Notes: generated by a model not told the origin, from the sequence alone. Positions 1-9,318 are shown, counted from the first letter of the stretch. The stretch is 64,000 nt of DNA from Leptospira perdikensis (GCF_004769575.1 NZ_RQGA01000009.1:1-64000), one strand, 5' to 3'. Numbers and translations are program-made.

Positions 1-102
1 GATTATTCTGTTCACATCAAATATGAATCCGCGAAATGGGGGACATTTATTTTAAATCCTCACTGGTATTACAAACGTACATTGGATGCCACCTTTATTT
101 GA
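1..102 (+). pseudogene. 3' remnant of an alginate-export-type outer-membrane porin gene (5' end outside window)
   Basis: Frame 1 is open from the window edge to a TGA at 100-102 and encodes 33 residues that include DYSVHIKYESAKWGTFILN followed by PHWYYK. The same stretch occurs in the porin at 50526-52343 (DYSLHLKYETSNYGTFILN, then PHWYYK), so the two are paralogues. In the full-length paralogue about 110 more residues follow this point, including the last barrel strands and a C-terminal Phe-containing end. Here the frame stops about 10 residues after WYYK, and I find no continuation in the other frames of 103-211. Loss of the last strands would normally prevent barrel assembly, so I infer a truncated or decaying copy. 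The 5' part cannot be judged. Confidence 0.6.
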
Positions 103-211
103 GCCAGTGGATACAGATTGTTACAACATTCAAATCTTATATTTGATACTTGGTAGGAATCCTAGTCTTTTCTGTTAAGAAATTATTGCCTAAAAAGACC
201 TTAGTTCAAAT

Positions 212-769
212 TCAAAGCCAGAGTTTTTTCCAACCTTCGTGACCCAATTTTTTTAAAGTCTTTCTATTGTTTTGAAAAATACTGTCAATATTTGGATGAG
301 AGTCAACAATCTTGCTGATGCTATTTTCACGTAACAAATGTAATGTTGGGAAAGGAGCTCGGCCTACAAAATTGGTTATGTCGTCTTTCTTTTTTCCGGC
401 AAACTGAAAAAAGGGATGGAAGTTTGCAATTTGAATGAATCCTTCCAAATCCATTTGATTCAAAAGAAGATCCGTATCATCTAAAAAATCATTTTGGTCT
501 AAAAAATCTTCCAGAACATTGGGATGGATAAGAAGGGTTGTTTCTGTGACAAGCGGATCTGTTTCTTTTAAGATTTTTAATTCAGATTCTAAGTGGTTGA
601 GTAATTCTTTTTTCGTTTTCGAACTACTAATCACATAACGAATTGTATTTGATTGAAAGGTTGGTTTCGCAAAAGGGCAGAGGTTCAGGCCAATTACAGA
701 TTTCAAAATCCAATCTTTCATTTGAGTTAGAATTTCTTCTTCTTTGGGTATAGGCACTTCTCTGGACAT
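212..769 (-). CDS. DUF1415 family protein
   Basis: This 185-residue protein matches the DUF1415 family over its whole length. The N-terminal block VIGLNLCPFAKP, the central block NFHPFFQFAG followed by DDITNFVGRAPFPTLHLLRE, and the C-terminal N-x-x-T-x-x-x-L-G-x-x-GW block are all present. The family has no established biochemical role. No signal peptide or membrane segment is visible, so it is probably cytoplasmic. The ATG at 769 is preceded by AAGGAAA at a good ribosome-binding distance. It is monocistronic and faces away from the ebo operon. The short region downstream of its stop (103-211) shows no clear terminator. Confidence 0.8.
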   Translation of the reverse strand: MSREVPIPKEEEILTQMKDWILKSVIGLNLCPFAKPTFQSNTIRYVISSSKTKKELLNHLESELKILKETDPLVTETTLLIHPNVLEDFLDQNDFLDDTDLLLNQMDLEGFIQIANFHPFFQFAGKKKDDITNFVGRAPFPTLHLLRENSISKIVDSHPNIDSIFQNNRKTLKKLGHEGWKKLWL

Positions 770-978
770 TCCAAAAATTTCCTTTTTGTTTTGCAGATAT
801 CGAATTACCAGGTTTTATTCTACTGAATTGAATGGAATCAAAGTTATGAAACTAAAGTTTGATATCCGAAAAATTTATCACCAAAAAAATGCCAATTGTT
901 TGAGAATGAGAGTTTGGGAGGGAATAATTGATTTACGAAGAGGTGTAGGGATTGGAAGATTTCAATTACTAGTTTCTT

Positions 979-1833
979 ATGGCAAACGTCCCTACAAATT
1001 TGACTCAATTCCTTTTTGAACAAACTACAAAGAAAGAACGCGAATGGTTAGAAGATCAGGTTGGGTTCAATGATTTAGGTCTTATGACCGGATTTGTGGC
1101 AACACCACGTTTTTTATCTAAAAAAAATATCTCTTATGATTCTAAAACCAGAGGTGATTTGGTTCCTCATTTACCAGGATTTGAAGTAGATGGCTGGAAC
1201 TTAGTTCGATTAGCTCGTGTTTGGTTATTGTTGCATTTGCCTATCGAACCAAAAGAACAATTCATTAAAAATATCGAAACCCTATTTGATACTGCAGAAT
1301 TAAACGAGTTGGTAGCTTTATATTCTGTTTTACCACTACTTCCTTATCCTTCGGAATGGTTGCCAAGGGCCACTGACGCCGTTCGTTCCAATATGGGATT
1401 TGTATTTGATGCGATTGCACTTCAAAATCCTTATCCAGAACTTTATTTTCCGGAAATTGCTTGGAACCAATTAGTATTAAAAACAATTTTTAATGGAAAA
1501 CCCATTCATTGGATTTATGGAATGGATAGACGTAAAAACAAAGAACTTGCAATTGCTATTTCTGATTTTATCAGTGAACGTATGGCTGCGGGAAGAACGG
1601 TTCCATTACAAATATGGAGATTGCTCTCTGCTTTTGTTGATGTTACGATGGATTCGAAACTTCTTTCTTTGTTGGTATCAGGAACAGAAGCGGAAAAAGA
1701 AGTAGCTGCACTTGTTTGTTCTGAATCTTCTGAACCCAGGATTCGTTCATTACTCACAAAGTTTCCAGACTTAGAATTATCGATACAAAAAGGAGAGTTG
1801 GATTGGTCTAAGTTTGAGTCCATTCCAGAATAA
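979..1833 (+). CDS. eboA: EboA, first gene of the ebo operon
   Basis: A 284-residue soluble protein with no signal peptide or membrane segments. The block around residues 175-205 (HWIYGMDRRKNKELA, ISDFISERMAAGRTVP) and the LARVWLLL motif near residue 76 are what I recognise as the EboA domain. Identification is strengthened by gene order: the five following genes are eboB-F. EboA proteins have no assigned reaction; they are known only as conserved members of the ebo cluster found in cyanobacteria, Bacteroidetes, some algal plastids and scattered bacteria. The ATG at 979 has only a weak purine-rich stretch upstream. EboB starts 6 bases after its stop. Confidence 0.75.
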   Translation: MANVPTNLTQFLFEQTTKKEREWLEDQVGFNDLGLMTGFVATPRFLSKKNISYDSKTRGDLVPHLPGFEVDGWNLVRLARVWLLLHLPIEPKEQFIKNIETLFDTAELNELVALYSVLPLLPYPSEWLPRATDAVRSNMGFVFDAIALQNPYPELYFPEIAWNQLVLKTIFNGKPIHWIYGMDRRKNKELAIAISDFISERMAAGRTVPLQIWRLLSAFVDVTMDSKLLSLLVSGTEAEKEVAALVCSESSEPRIRSLLTKFPDLELSIQKGELDWSKFESIPE

Positions 1834-1839
1834 ACATCT

Positions 1840-2868
1840 ATGTGTCAGAATCCAAACGAACGATCAACGAACCCATCCCATTTTGAATCCACTCATTCAC
1901 AAGAAGAGATACCTACTCATAGAGATTTATTGTGGGAGGATTATCAAAACCTAATCCATGGTATGCGGTTTTTTGATCCTCATATCCATATGGTATCAAG
2001 AACGACAGATGATTACCAGATGATGGCTAAAGCAGGAATTGTTGCCATCATCGAACCTGCTTTTTGGGTAGGTCAACCGAGAACAGGGCTCGCCAGTTTT
2101 AAGGATTATTATAGTAGTCTTGTGGGTTGGGAAAGATTCCGATCTTCTCAATTTGGAATTAAACATTATTGCACTATGGGATTAAATTCCAGAGAAGCAA
2201 ATAACGAACGTCTGGCGGAAGAGGTGATGGAGATATTACCTTTGTTTGCTTATAAAGAAGGTGTTGTTGGGATTGGTGAAATTGGTTTTGATGACCAAAC
2301 CGCTTTAGAAGAGAAATATTACCGGTTACAATTGGAACTTGCTAAAAAAACCAAATTACCTGTGCAAATCCATACACCGCACAGAGATAAAAAAAGAGGA
2401 ACAGAAAGAAGTATGTCCATCGCTTTAGAACATGGATTGGATCCCTCCTTTGTCGTTGTAGATCATAATAATGAAGAGACCGTAAAGTCAGTGTTAGACC
2501 AAGGTTTCTGGGCAGCATTTACGATTTATCCCTTTACTAAAATGGGGAATGAACGTATGGTCGCGGTAGTCGAAAAATATGGTTCCGAAAGAATTATGAT
2601 CAACTCTAGTGCAGATTGGGGAATTTCAGATCCACTTGCCATTCCTAAAACAGCCGCTCTAATGAAACAAAGGGGGATTCCTTTAGAATTGATTCGTATG
2701 GTTACTTATCAAAATGCGATTGATGCATTTGCAAAAAGTGGGCAAATTGATGTCACTGATTTTGAAACTGAATTCCAACCAGATCCGAATGCAAAATTTC
2801 ATGGTAACTCTATCCTTCGTGGTGGTCAACAACCCGTGATCAATAAAAATTCACTACTGATTCAATAG
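1840..2868 (+). CDS. eboB: EboB, TatD-like metal-dependent hydrolase
   Basis: A 342-residue amidohydrolase-superfamily protein of TatD type. Metal-ligand motifs are visible in order: FDPHIH (H48, H50), GEIGFD (E147), QIHTPHRD (H178), VVDHN (H209) and SSADWG (D259), so the binuclear metal site appears complete. The N-terminal extension of about 40 polar residues before the first motif is typical of cytoplasmic EboB proteins rather than a signal peptide. Its stop codon is immediately followed by the eboC ATG, which indicates co-translation. The substrate of EboB is unknown; the family assignment is firm and the specific role is inferred from the operon. Confidence 0.82.
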   Translation: MCQNPNERSTNPSHFESTHSQEEIPTHRDLLWEDYQNLIHGMRFFDPHIHMVSRTTDDYQMMAKAGIVAIIEPAFWVGQPRTGLASFKDYYSSLVGWERFRSSQFGIKHYCTMGLNSREANNERLAEEVMEILPLFAYKEGVVGIGEIGFDDQTALEEKYYRLQLELAKKTKLPVQIHTPHRDKKRGTERSMSIALEHGLDPSFVVVDHNNEETVKSVLDQGFWAAFTIYPFTKMGNERMVAVVEKYGSERIMINSSADWGISDPLAIPKTAALMKQRGIPLELIRMVTYQNAIDAFAKSGQIDVTDFETEFQPDPNAKFHGNSILRGGQQPVINKNSLLIQ

Positions 2869-3735
2869 ATGTATTTAAAAGCTTATTTTACTCTTCTTCG
2901 ACCTGCAAATTTAGTTACGGCACTTGCTGACATTCTCGCAGGTATGTCTATTGTTGGTTTTATTTGGAATGACCTAACACCCGTATTACTTCTAATCTCC
3001 ACCATTGGTTTGTATGGTGGAGGTGTGGTTTTGAATGATTATTTTGACCTCTCCGTTGATACTAAAGAAAGACCGGAACGTCCTATTCCCAGTGGAAAGG
3101 TCTCTAAACACGCTGCTTTGGTATTAGGAGTTTTGTTTTTGGGACTGGGAGTAGTTTTTGCATTTTTATACCAGATTCAAAGTGGTTGGATTGCCTCGGT
3201 TATTGTTATTTTAGTTCTTACTTACAACCGTTTTGCGAAGCACCACTCTATTTTTGGTCCGATTTTTATGGGAATGTGTCGTGGTGGTAATTTAATTCTT
3301 GGAATGAGTTTAGTCTCTGATGTTAAATTATCTGAAGTTTTCCTTTCGATTTTTCCCATTTTATACATCGCAGCAATCACAATGATTAGTCGAGATGAAG
3401 TCCATGGTGGTAAAAAAAGATCCCTTGTTTTTGCAGGGATTTTATATCTGTTAGTTTTTTTCTCTATCTCATTTTTATCTTTTCGATTGGGGAATATCTT
3501 TTTAAGTATTCCTTTTGTCTTTATGCATTGTGGGATGGTGTACCCTCCGCTTTTTCGTGCCTACCAAAATCCAATTGGACCTATGATTGGTAAGGCGGTA
3601 AAAATGGGTGTCATCACACTCATCCTTCTCAATGCTTCCTTTGCGGCAAGTTTTGGGTTTTTGTCCGTAGCTCTTATTATCCTTTGTTTGTTACCACTTT
3701 CTCTGATTTTGGCAAAATATTTTTCTGTTACTTAG
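2869..3735 (+). CDS. eboC: EboC, UbiA-family prenyltransferase
   Basis: A 288-residue integral membrane protein with roughly eight hydrophobic segments. The first aspartate-rich UbiA motif is NDYFDLSVD (N56, D57, D60, D64), followed by the characteristic ERPERPIPSG. A second acidic motif lies near residue 181 (RDEVHGGKKR). These motifs bind Mg2+ and the diphosphate of a prenyl donor in UbiA enzymes, so transfer of an isoprenoid chain to an aromatic or polyol-like acceptor is expected. The acceptor is unknown. The gene starts at the base after the eboB stop. It is the only membrane-embedded catalytic subunit of the cluster, placing at least one pathway step at the inner membrane. Confidence 0.85.
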   Translation: MYLKAYFTLLRPANLVTALADILAGMSIVGFIWNDLTPVLLLISTIGLYGGGVVLNDYFDLSVDTKERPERPIPSGKVSKHAALVLGVLFLGLGVVFAFLYQIQSGWIASVIVILVLTYNRFAKHHSIFGPIFMGMCRGGNLILGMSLVSDVKLSEVFLSIFPILYIAAITMISRDEVHGGKKRSLVFAGILYLLVFFSISFLSFRLGNIFLSIPFVFMHCGMVYPPLFRAYQNPIGPMIGKAVKMGVITLILLNASFAASFGFLSVALIILCLLPLSLILAKYFSVT

Positions 3736-3744
3736 AGTTGTATT

Positions 3745-4908
3745 ATGATTGAAGATTCACTCCCTCCTCTTTTGTCTGAGTTCCAAGTTCCTTATCGTTA
3801 TACGGTTCAATTTACGAAAGGAATCTTCCGTCCGGAAAACACTTGTTTGCGTAAATTTTTTATATCAGAACAAAAAGAAGGAATCATAAAAAAAGCTCTT
3901 ATCGTTTTAGATGAGGGTTTAGTTGCCCACCATCCCCATTTAACAGCAGAGATCAAATCCTACTTTCAAGATTTGGATTCGATTGTTCAACTAACAAGTG
4001 ATGTAATGGTGATTCCCGGTGGAGAGGATTGTAAAAACAATTCCAAACTTTGGGAATCTTTGGTAAATGCCGTGGATCGTTTTGGAATAGATAGACATTC
4101 TTATATCATAACGATTGGCGGAGGGGCCGTCCTTGATTTGGTCGGATATGTTGCGGCAGTTTCTCATCGAGGGATTCGTTTGGTTCGGATACCGACAACT
4201 GTACTTTCGCAAAATGATTCTGGAGTGGGAGTGAAGAATGGGATCAATTACCAAGGAAAAAAGAATTTTTTAGGAAGTTTCGCACCACCGGTTGCTGTAT
4301 TTAACGATTTTTTATTTTTAGAAAGTTTAGATGACAGGGATTGGCGTTCGGGTATGGCTGAAGCAATCAAAGTATCGCTCATCAAAGATAAAGATTTTTT
4401 TCATTGGATTGAATCGAATGTCGAAACTTTGAAAAACCGTAACTTAGAGAAGATGTCTTATTTAATTCATCGTTGCGCTGAACTTCATATGGATCATATT
4501 GCGAAAGGAGATCCTTTTGAGTTTGGATCTTCTAGGCCTCTCGACTTCGGGCACTGGGCTGCACATAAATTGGAATACTTAACTGATTTTTCTATCAGAC
4601 ATGGGGAGGCTGTTGCCATCGGTATGGCCCTCGATACTGTTTATTCATTTCAAAAGAATTTACTTGCTGAAGAGGATTGTAATCGCATCCTTTCGGTTCT
4701 AAAGAAACTAGGTTTTGTAATTTATCATCCTAAGTTATCCGAAAGAGAAAAAACAAATTTATATTTGGGTTTGCAGGAATTTAGAGAACATCTAGGTGGG
4801 AGACTCACCATTATGTTGTTATGTGGCATTGGGCAGTCAAAAGAAGTTCATGAAATCGATCGAAAAACACTCGCAGATTCTGTAGATTTCCTGGTCGAAG
4901 TGCAATGA
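3745..4908 (+). CDS. eboD: EboD, 3-dehydroquinate synthase-like enzyme
   Basis: A 387-residue sugar-phosphate cyclase homologue. The NAD-binding IGGGAVLDLVGY motif is at residues 124-135, the HRG..LVRIPTTVLSQNDSGVGVKNG block follows, and the zinc ligands are apparent as E206 (GMAEAIK), H270 (DFGHW) and H286 (RHGEAVAIG). This resembles AroB but carries the ebo-type variations, for example HRGIRLVRIPTT and a long C-terminal domain, so a dedicated cyclase or isomerase role in the ebo product is more likely than the housekeeping shikimate step. The stop overlaps the eboE start by four bases (ATGA). Confidence 0.82.
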   Translation: MIEDSLPPLLSEFQVPYRYTVQFTKGIFRPENTCLRKFFISEQKEGIIKKALIVLDEGLVAHHPHLTAEIKSYFQDLDSIVQLTSDVMVIPGGEDCKNNSKLWESLVNAVDRFGIDRHSYIITIGGGAVLDLVGYVAAVSHRGIRLVRIPTTVLSQNDSGVGVKNGINYQGKKNFLGSFAPPVAVFNDFLFLESLDDRDWRSGMAEAIKVSLIKDKDFFHWIESNVETLKNRNLEKMSYLIHRCAELHMDHIAKGDPFEFGSSRPLDFGHWAAHKLEYLTDFSIRHGEAVAIGMALDTVYSFQKNLLAEEDCNRILSVLKKLGFVIYHPKLSEREKTNLYLGLQEFREHLGGRLTIMLLCGIGQSKEVHEIDRKTLADSVDFLVEVQ

Positions 4909-6122
4909 ACACTCGGTATGGCCAGCTAACGTATTGTTCCAATATTCACCCTGGTGAATATTGGTCAGATCATTTCATTCATCTAAAAAATAACCTTCCT
5001 CTCGTTCGTAAAATTGTTTCTCCGGATGCACCTATGGGTATTGGCCTTCGATTGTCAAACGAAGCCTCTTTAGAATTAATAAAACCTGAGATGATAATTG
5101 AATTTCAAACTTGGTTGGAGACGGAAGGGTTTTATGTTTTTTTAATCAATGGATTTCCTTACGGCAGTTTCCACGAAAGAATTGTAAAAGAAAATGTGTA
5201 TCATCCAGATTGGGCCACGAACGAACGTTTAGAATATACTTTACGATTGTTTTCGATTCTTTCTCAATTATTACCCAAAGGAATGGACGGTGGAGTTTCC
5301 ACACCTCCTTTGTCCTACCAGTTTTTTGACACAAACGATGTAGACCGTAAAAGAAGAACAGAAAATGCCACCAAACAGATAGTAGATGTCCTGATTCATT
5401 TAGTTGAGATTCAAATAAAAACAGGACAAACTTTGCATTTGGATATAGAACCAGAACCCGACGGAATTTTGGGAAATGTTAATCTTTGGGTGCAGTGGTT
5501 TTTAAAATTACTTTTGCCTGCAGCTATTTCTAAAGTACAATCAAAATGGGGGGTTACAAAAGAAAAAGCAGAAGGTATGACAAAAACACATATTCGACTT
5601 TGTTTGGATGTTTGTCATTCTGCTGTAAGTTTCGAAGACAACCAAAACATCATTCGTTTACTGAAAGAAAATTCCATCCAAGTTGGTCGTATCCAAATTA
5701 GTTCGGCATTGAAGGTAAATTTCCCCAATGAACCAAAGGAAACAATGGATGTACTTGTTGGTTTTGATGAACCAACTTATCTCCATCAGGTGGTAGTCAA
5801 ATCCCTTGATCAAAAAATACAATCCTATCCAGATTTACCTGAAGCCATCCAGGCTGGCGGAAAACCATTTGAAGAATGGCGGATTCATTTTCATGTTCCC
5901 GTATTTTTAAATTCCTATGGACTTTTAGCATCTACCCAAAGGGAACTAATCGAAATTTTGAATTTACAAAAAGAATTTCAGATCACTAATGCCTTGGAAA
6001 TAGAAACCTATACTTGGGGTGTATTACCGAAAGAATTACAAATTCCCGTTGTTGAATCCATCATTCGCGAATTTCAATGGGTAGAGTCGATTTTGGAGAT
6101 AGGAAAAAAATCTAAGGATTGA
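4905..6122 (+). CDS. eboE: EboE, metabolite traffic protein / xylose isomerase-like TIM barrel
   Basis: A 405-residue soluble protein. Conserved blocks such as GQLTYCSNIHPGEYW at the N terminus, LINGFPYGSFH near residue 80, LHLDIEPEPDG near residue 180 and LCLDVCHSAVSFE near residue 230 mark it as EboE, a distant relative of sugar isomerase/epimerase TIM barrels. The annotation metabolite traffic protein comes from the family name and is not direct evidence of transport. Translation is coupled to eboD through an ATGA overlap, and eboF begins three bases after its stop. Confidence 0.8.
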   Translation: MNTRYGQLTYCSNIHPGEYWSDHFIHLKNNLPLVRKIVSPDAPMGIGLRLSNEASLELIKPEMIIEFQTWLETEGFYVFLINGFPYGSFHERIVKENVYHPDWATNERLEYTLRLFSILSQLLPKGMDGGVSTPPLSYQFFDTNDVDRKRRTENATKQIVDVLIHLVEIQIKTGQTLHLDIEPEPDGILGNVNLWVQWFLKLLLPAAISKVQSKWGVTKEKAEGMTKTHIRLCLDVCHSAVSFEDNQNIIRLLKENSIQVGRIQISSALKVNFPNEPKETMDVLVGFDEPTYLHQVVVKSLDQKIQSYPDLPEAIQAGGKPFEEWRIHFHVPVFLNSYGLLASTQRELIEILNLQKEFQITNALEIETYTWGVLPKELQIPVVESIIREFQWVESILEIGKKSKD

Positions 6123-6125
6123 AAT

Positions 6126-7517
6126 ATGAAACAAACAAAATTAAATCATTTTAAAAAAACGGTAGTCATTGATGTTGTAGGGCTTAGCGCTAGTTTGGTG
6201 GGAGAGTTTACTCCGTTTCTAAAAAAGTATTTGGAAAGTAGGCAAACCCGGCTCATTGAACCTATGCTTCCTGCTTTGACAACTAGTTCCCAATCAACTT
6301 ATCTGACTGGTCAGTGGCCCAACAAACATGGAATTGTTGGGAATGGTTGGTATGATCATGAAGATTCGGAAATCAAATTTTGGAAACAATCCAATCCTCT
6401 GGTGAATGGAGAAAAGATTTGGGAACGAGCTAAAAAAATAGATCCAAGTTTTACCTGTTCTAAAATGTTTTGGTGGTACAATATGTACTCAAGTGCAGAT
6501 TATTCCGTCACCCCTAGACCACAGTATCATGCAGATGGAGTCAAAGCCCCCGATTGTTATTCGCAACCACCGGAACTTCGGAACGAGTTACAATCAGTGC
6601 TTGGTCAGTTTCCGCTATTTCATTTTTGGGGACCGAATGCTAATATCAAATCTACACAGTGGATTGCTGATGCCACTATCCTGGTAGATAAAAAGTACAA
6701 TCCTACTCTCACGTTAGTGTATCTTCCTCATCTCGATTATTGCCTTCAAAAGTTTGGGCCAAAGCAGAATACCATCAAAAAAGAACTTCGTGAGATTGAT
6801 ACAGTCCTAAAACAATTGATTCAATATTATGAAAGTAAAGACACCCAGATCATTTTATTATCTGAATATGGAATTACTGAAGTTCATCGCCCCATACACA
6901 TCAATCGAATTTTACGCGAGAACGGTCTTGTTTCTGTTCGCAAAGAAAGGTGGTATGAACTTTTGGATCCAGGAGCATCTAAAGCATTTGCGGTTTCTGA
7001 TCATCAAATTGCACATATCTATTGTAAGGATGAGACTGTCAAAAATCAGGTTTTAGAACTTTTAAAAAAAGTTCCTGGTATCTCTCTCATTTTGGATAAA
7101 AAAGCGCAAAAAAAATACCATATCGATCACAAACGCTCCGGAGATATTGTTGCAGTTTCCGACTGGGACTCCTGGTTCACTTACTACTATTGGTTAGATG
7201 ACAAAAAGGCTCCAGATTATGCTCGTTTGGTGGATATTCACAGAAAACCTGGATATGATCCTTGTGAAATGTTTATGGATCCTAAAAAACCAGGGATTCG
7301 TTTGCGGGCTGGGCTAAAAATACTTCGTAAAAAAATGGGATTTCGGTATCTGATGGACGTGATTCCTTTAGATGCCAGTTTGGTGAAGGGTTCCCATGGG
7401 GCTCTTCATAAAAAAAAGGAATTTTACCCTATTTTTTCTTCAGACAAACCATACCCTAAAAAAGAAATTTCTGCTGATAAAGTGTACGATTTGATTTGGT
7501 CCCAGATGACTTCTTAG
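6126..7517 (+). CDS. eboF: EboF, alkaline phosphatase superfamily (nucleotide pyrophosphatase-like) protein
   Basis: A 463-residue protein of the type I phosphodiesterase/nucleotide pyrophosphatase fold. The first metal aspartate is in VVIDVVGL (residue 16), the catalytic threonine lies in ALTTSSQSTYLTG (residue 52 or 53) followed by WPNKHGIVGNGWY, and later metal-ligand blocks include LPHLDYCLQ and LLSEYGITEVHRP. No signal peptide is apparent, so it is likely cytoplasmic. As last gene of the ebo cluster it may hydrolyse a phosphodiester or phosphate in the pathway; the substrate is unknown. It ends 47 bases before the next gene with no clear terminator hairpin. Confidence 0.8.
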   Translation: MKQTKLNHFKKTVVIDVVGLSASLVGEFTPFLKKYLESRQTRLIEPMLPALTTSSQSTYLTGQWPNKHGIVGNGWYDHEDSEIKFWKQSNPLVNGEKIWERAKKIDPSFTCSKMFWWYNMYSSADYSVTPRPQYHADGVKAPDCYSQPPELRNELQSVLGQFPLFHFWGPNANIKSTQWIADATILVDKKYNPTLTLVYLPHLDYCLQKFGPKQNTIKKELREIDTVLKQLIQYYESKDTQIILLSEYGITEVHRPIHINRILRENGLVSVRKERWYELLDPGASKAFAVSDHQIAHIYCKDETVKNQVLELLKKVPGISLILDKKAQKKYHIDHKRSGDIVAVSDWDSWFTYYYWLDDKKAPDYARLVDIHRKPGYDPCEMFMDPKKPGIRLRAGLKILRKKMGFRYLMDVIPLDASLVKGSHGALHKKKEFYPIFSSDKPYPKKEISADKVYDLIWSQMTS

Positions 7518-7564
7518 ATTTAAATGTTTGACTCGTTACCTTCTAACACAATATTTTTGATTCA

Positions 7565-8773
7565 GTGTCCGTCGAAGAAATCAAAATTGTAAACTATTCC
7601 AAAGGTGCTGCCATCGTTGTGCAGAACTCCATTAATACTGGAAATTTTTTTATTGTTAGGTCTGGACGAGTTTCGGTTGATTCCGAACATATCGTTGTTG
7701 ACCATGAACTTGCTTATTATGAAGCAGGAGATAGTTTTGGCCTTGTATCTGCCCTCACCGAACACCGATTTTTGGTAACTTTGTTTGCAGATACTGATGT
7801 TGAGTTAGTTCAAATTCCCATCCGTCTACTTGGGTCATATCTAAAAGAAAGAAAGGAACTAGCGATGAAAATTTTGGGTCTCTACTCAAGAGAACTCAGA
7901 ACCCTACAAAAACATCTTTCCAAAGCCAACAAACCAGCCGACAGGGATTATCATCCCGAACGATTGGTTTTAAATGCGAAGACATATTTGTCTTGGCAAA
8001 AACCAAATTTGGCTGCTTATTCTTTACAAACTTTTTTAAACTGGTCTAAAGAAAACAACTCCACGGAAAACCTAACGGAAGCTACTGATTTACTCAGAGC
8101 CATTGGATCTAATTACAAACCCTTTGTTTGGGATAGTATGCAAGGTAATGTAGAGGCTGGTGAGATTCTGTTTGTTGAAAGCGAAAAGAATAACGAAATC
8201 TATGTTGTATTAGAAGGAAATGTCAAACTATTTGGTATCGTTCGTGGTTACGAATATGTCATCGATGTTTTAGGACCTGGCGAAATTTTTGGTGAGATGT
8301 CTCTTATTGATAATGCACCTCGTATGGCTTCTGCCATTACAGAAACTAAAAGTAAAATTCTTCGTGTAACAGCAGAAAATTTATTTGAATCTGTCGGCCC
8401 TTCGTTGTTACAAAAAATCTTCGAAAGTATTGCAAGACGAATTTGGTTCTCGCACCAGCGTTTGGTAATTTTGCGATTGAAAACTCCGGTGATTCGACTT
8501 TACGCATATCTTTACAATTCCATTCGAGACCAAGACATACGATTGGGTAGGAATTTGGATGAAAGTCTTGCCAATGCTCATACTATCTACATCCAAATGG
8601 AAGAACTTTGTAATATGTGCGGAATCATCAAGGTCAAACAAGATACGATCCAAGAGTTCCTGGCTGACACAAACCTAACCATTGAACCCAACCGCATTAC
8701 TATCAAAAGTCGCAAACGTTTGGAAGAGAAATTGGGGCATTACAAATCCAAAGAAGGGCAGATTGTTGCCTAA
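7565..8773 (+). CDS. Crp/Fnr-type protein with two cyclic nucleotide-binding domains
   Basis: 402 residues with two cNMP-binding modules: one at residues 1-95 (KGAAIVVQNS, GNFFIVRSGRV, YYEAGDSFGLVSAL) and a better conserved one at about 185-285 (GEILFVESEKNNEIYVVLEGNVKLFG, GEIFGEMSLIDNAPRMASAITE). The C-terminal 110 residues resemble a degenerate winged helix (MEELCNMCGIIKVKQDTIQEFL). It may bind a nucleotide and regulate transcription or an enzyme; the phosphate-binding Arg of canonical CRP is plausible only in the second domain (NAPRMASA). The start is a GTG with no good ribosome-binding sequence. It lies 47 bases after eboF in the same direction and may be part of its transcript. Confidence 0.75.
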   Translation: MSVEEIKIVNYSKGAAIVVQNSINTGNFFIVRSGRVSVDSEHIVVDHELAYYEAGDSFGLVSALTEHRFLVTLFADTDVELVQIPIRLLGSYLKERKELAMKILGLYSRELRTLQKHLSKANKPADRDYHPERLVLNAKTYLSWQKPNLAAYSLQTFLNWSKENNSTENLTEATDLLRAIGSNYKPFVWDSMQGNVEAGEILFVESEKNNEIYVVLEGNVKLFGIVRGYEYVIDVLGPGEIFGEMSLIDNAPRMASAITETKSKILRVTAENLFESVGPSLLQKIFESIARRIWFSHQRLVILRLKTPVIRLYAYLYNSIRDQDIRLGRNLDESLANAHTIYIQMEELCNMCGIIKVKQDTIQEFLADTNLTIEPNRITIKSRKRLEEKLGHYKSKEGQIVA

Positions 8774-8925
8774 AACCTCAGAGTGGGTCCTAAGATAAGC
8801 CAAATTTGCCTATTTTTTATCCAAGTGGAAGGGGGAGTGGGATTTACGCCCGACGGGACGTTGTCATTTTTCGTTCTCGGTAAAATTTGTAATGATTTTT
8901 TCTCTCATTGTGTTCTAGTTCGGTG

Positions 8926-9318
8926 ATGAAAAAATTTCTCGTGTATTCTCTCGGGGCATTCTATATCATAGCGGGAACCAATCATTTCTTTTCACCTGAT
9001 TTTTATTTAGAAATCATGCCGGATTACCTACCGTTCCACGAATTACTAAACGTAACGAGTGGGCTTGCAGAAATTACACTTGGTGTTCTTGTTCTTTACG
9101 AACGAATGCGAAAGATCGTCTGTTTTGGTATCATTCTTTTGTTACTTGCGATCTATCCAGCTAACATAAATATGTTGCTAACGGCTTTAGAGGGAAAGGA
9201 CTATGGTGTTCCAATCTGGGCATTATACGCACGATTACCCGTTCAGTTTTTGTTTATCTATTGGGCTTGGTTTGTTCGAGATTACAAAGAAACTGAAGAA
9301 CCCACTTACCCATCCTAG
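8926..9318 (+). CDS. DoxX-like small membrane protein
   Basis: About 130 residues with four predicted membrane segments. The N terminus KKFLVYSLGAFYIIAGTNHFF, the GLAEITLGVLVLYERMRK block and the C-terminal ARLPVQFLFIYWAWF match the DoxX/DUF-type four-helix membrane family. The function of this subfamily is unknown. The frame is open from a TTG at 8908, but the GTG-ATG pair at 8923-8928 gives the natural hydrophobic N terminus, so I chose ATG 8926. The next gene starts within a few bases to 55 bases of its stop, so the two are probably co-transcribed. Confidence 0.7.
   Translation: MKKFLVYSLGAFYIIAGTNHFFSPDFYLEIMPDYLPFHELLNVTSGLAEITLGVLVLYERMRKIVCFGIILLLLAIYPANINMLLTALEGKDYGVPIWALYARLPVQFLFIYWAWFVRDYKETEEPTYPS

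Noticed and set aside
744..1019. 91-codon open frame on the plus strand overlapping the DUF1415 start and eboA start
   Set aside because: No ribosome-binding site, no recognisable motif, and it runs into the eboA coding region in another frame; the eboA and DUF1415 calls are much stronger.
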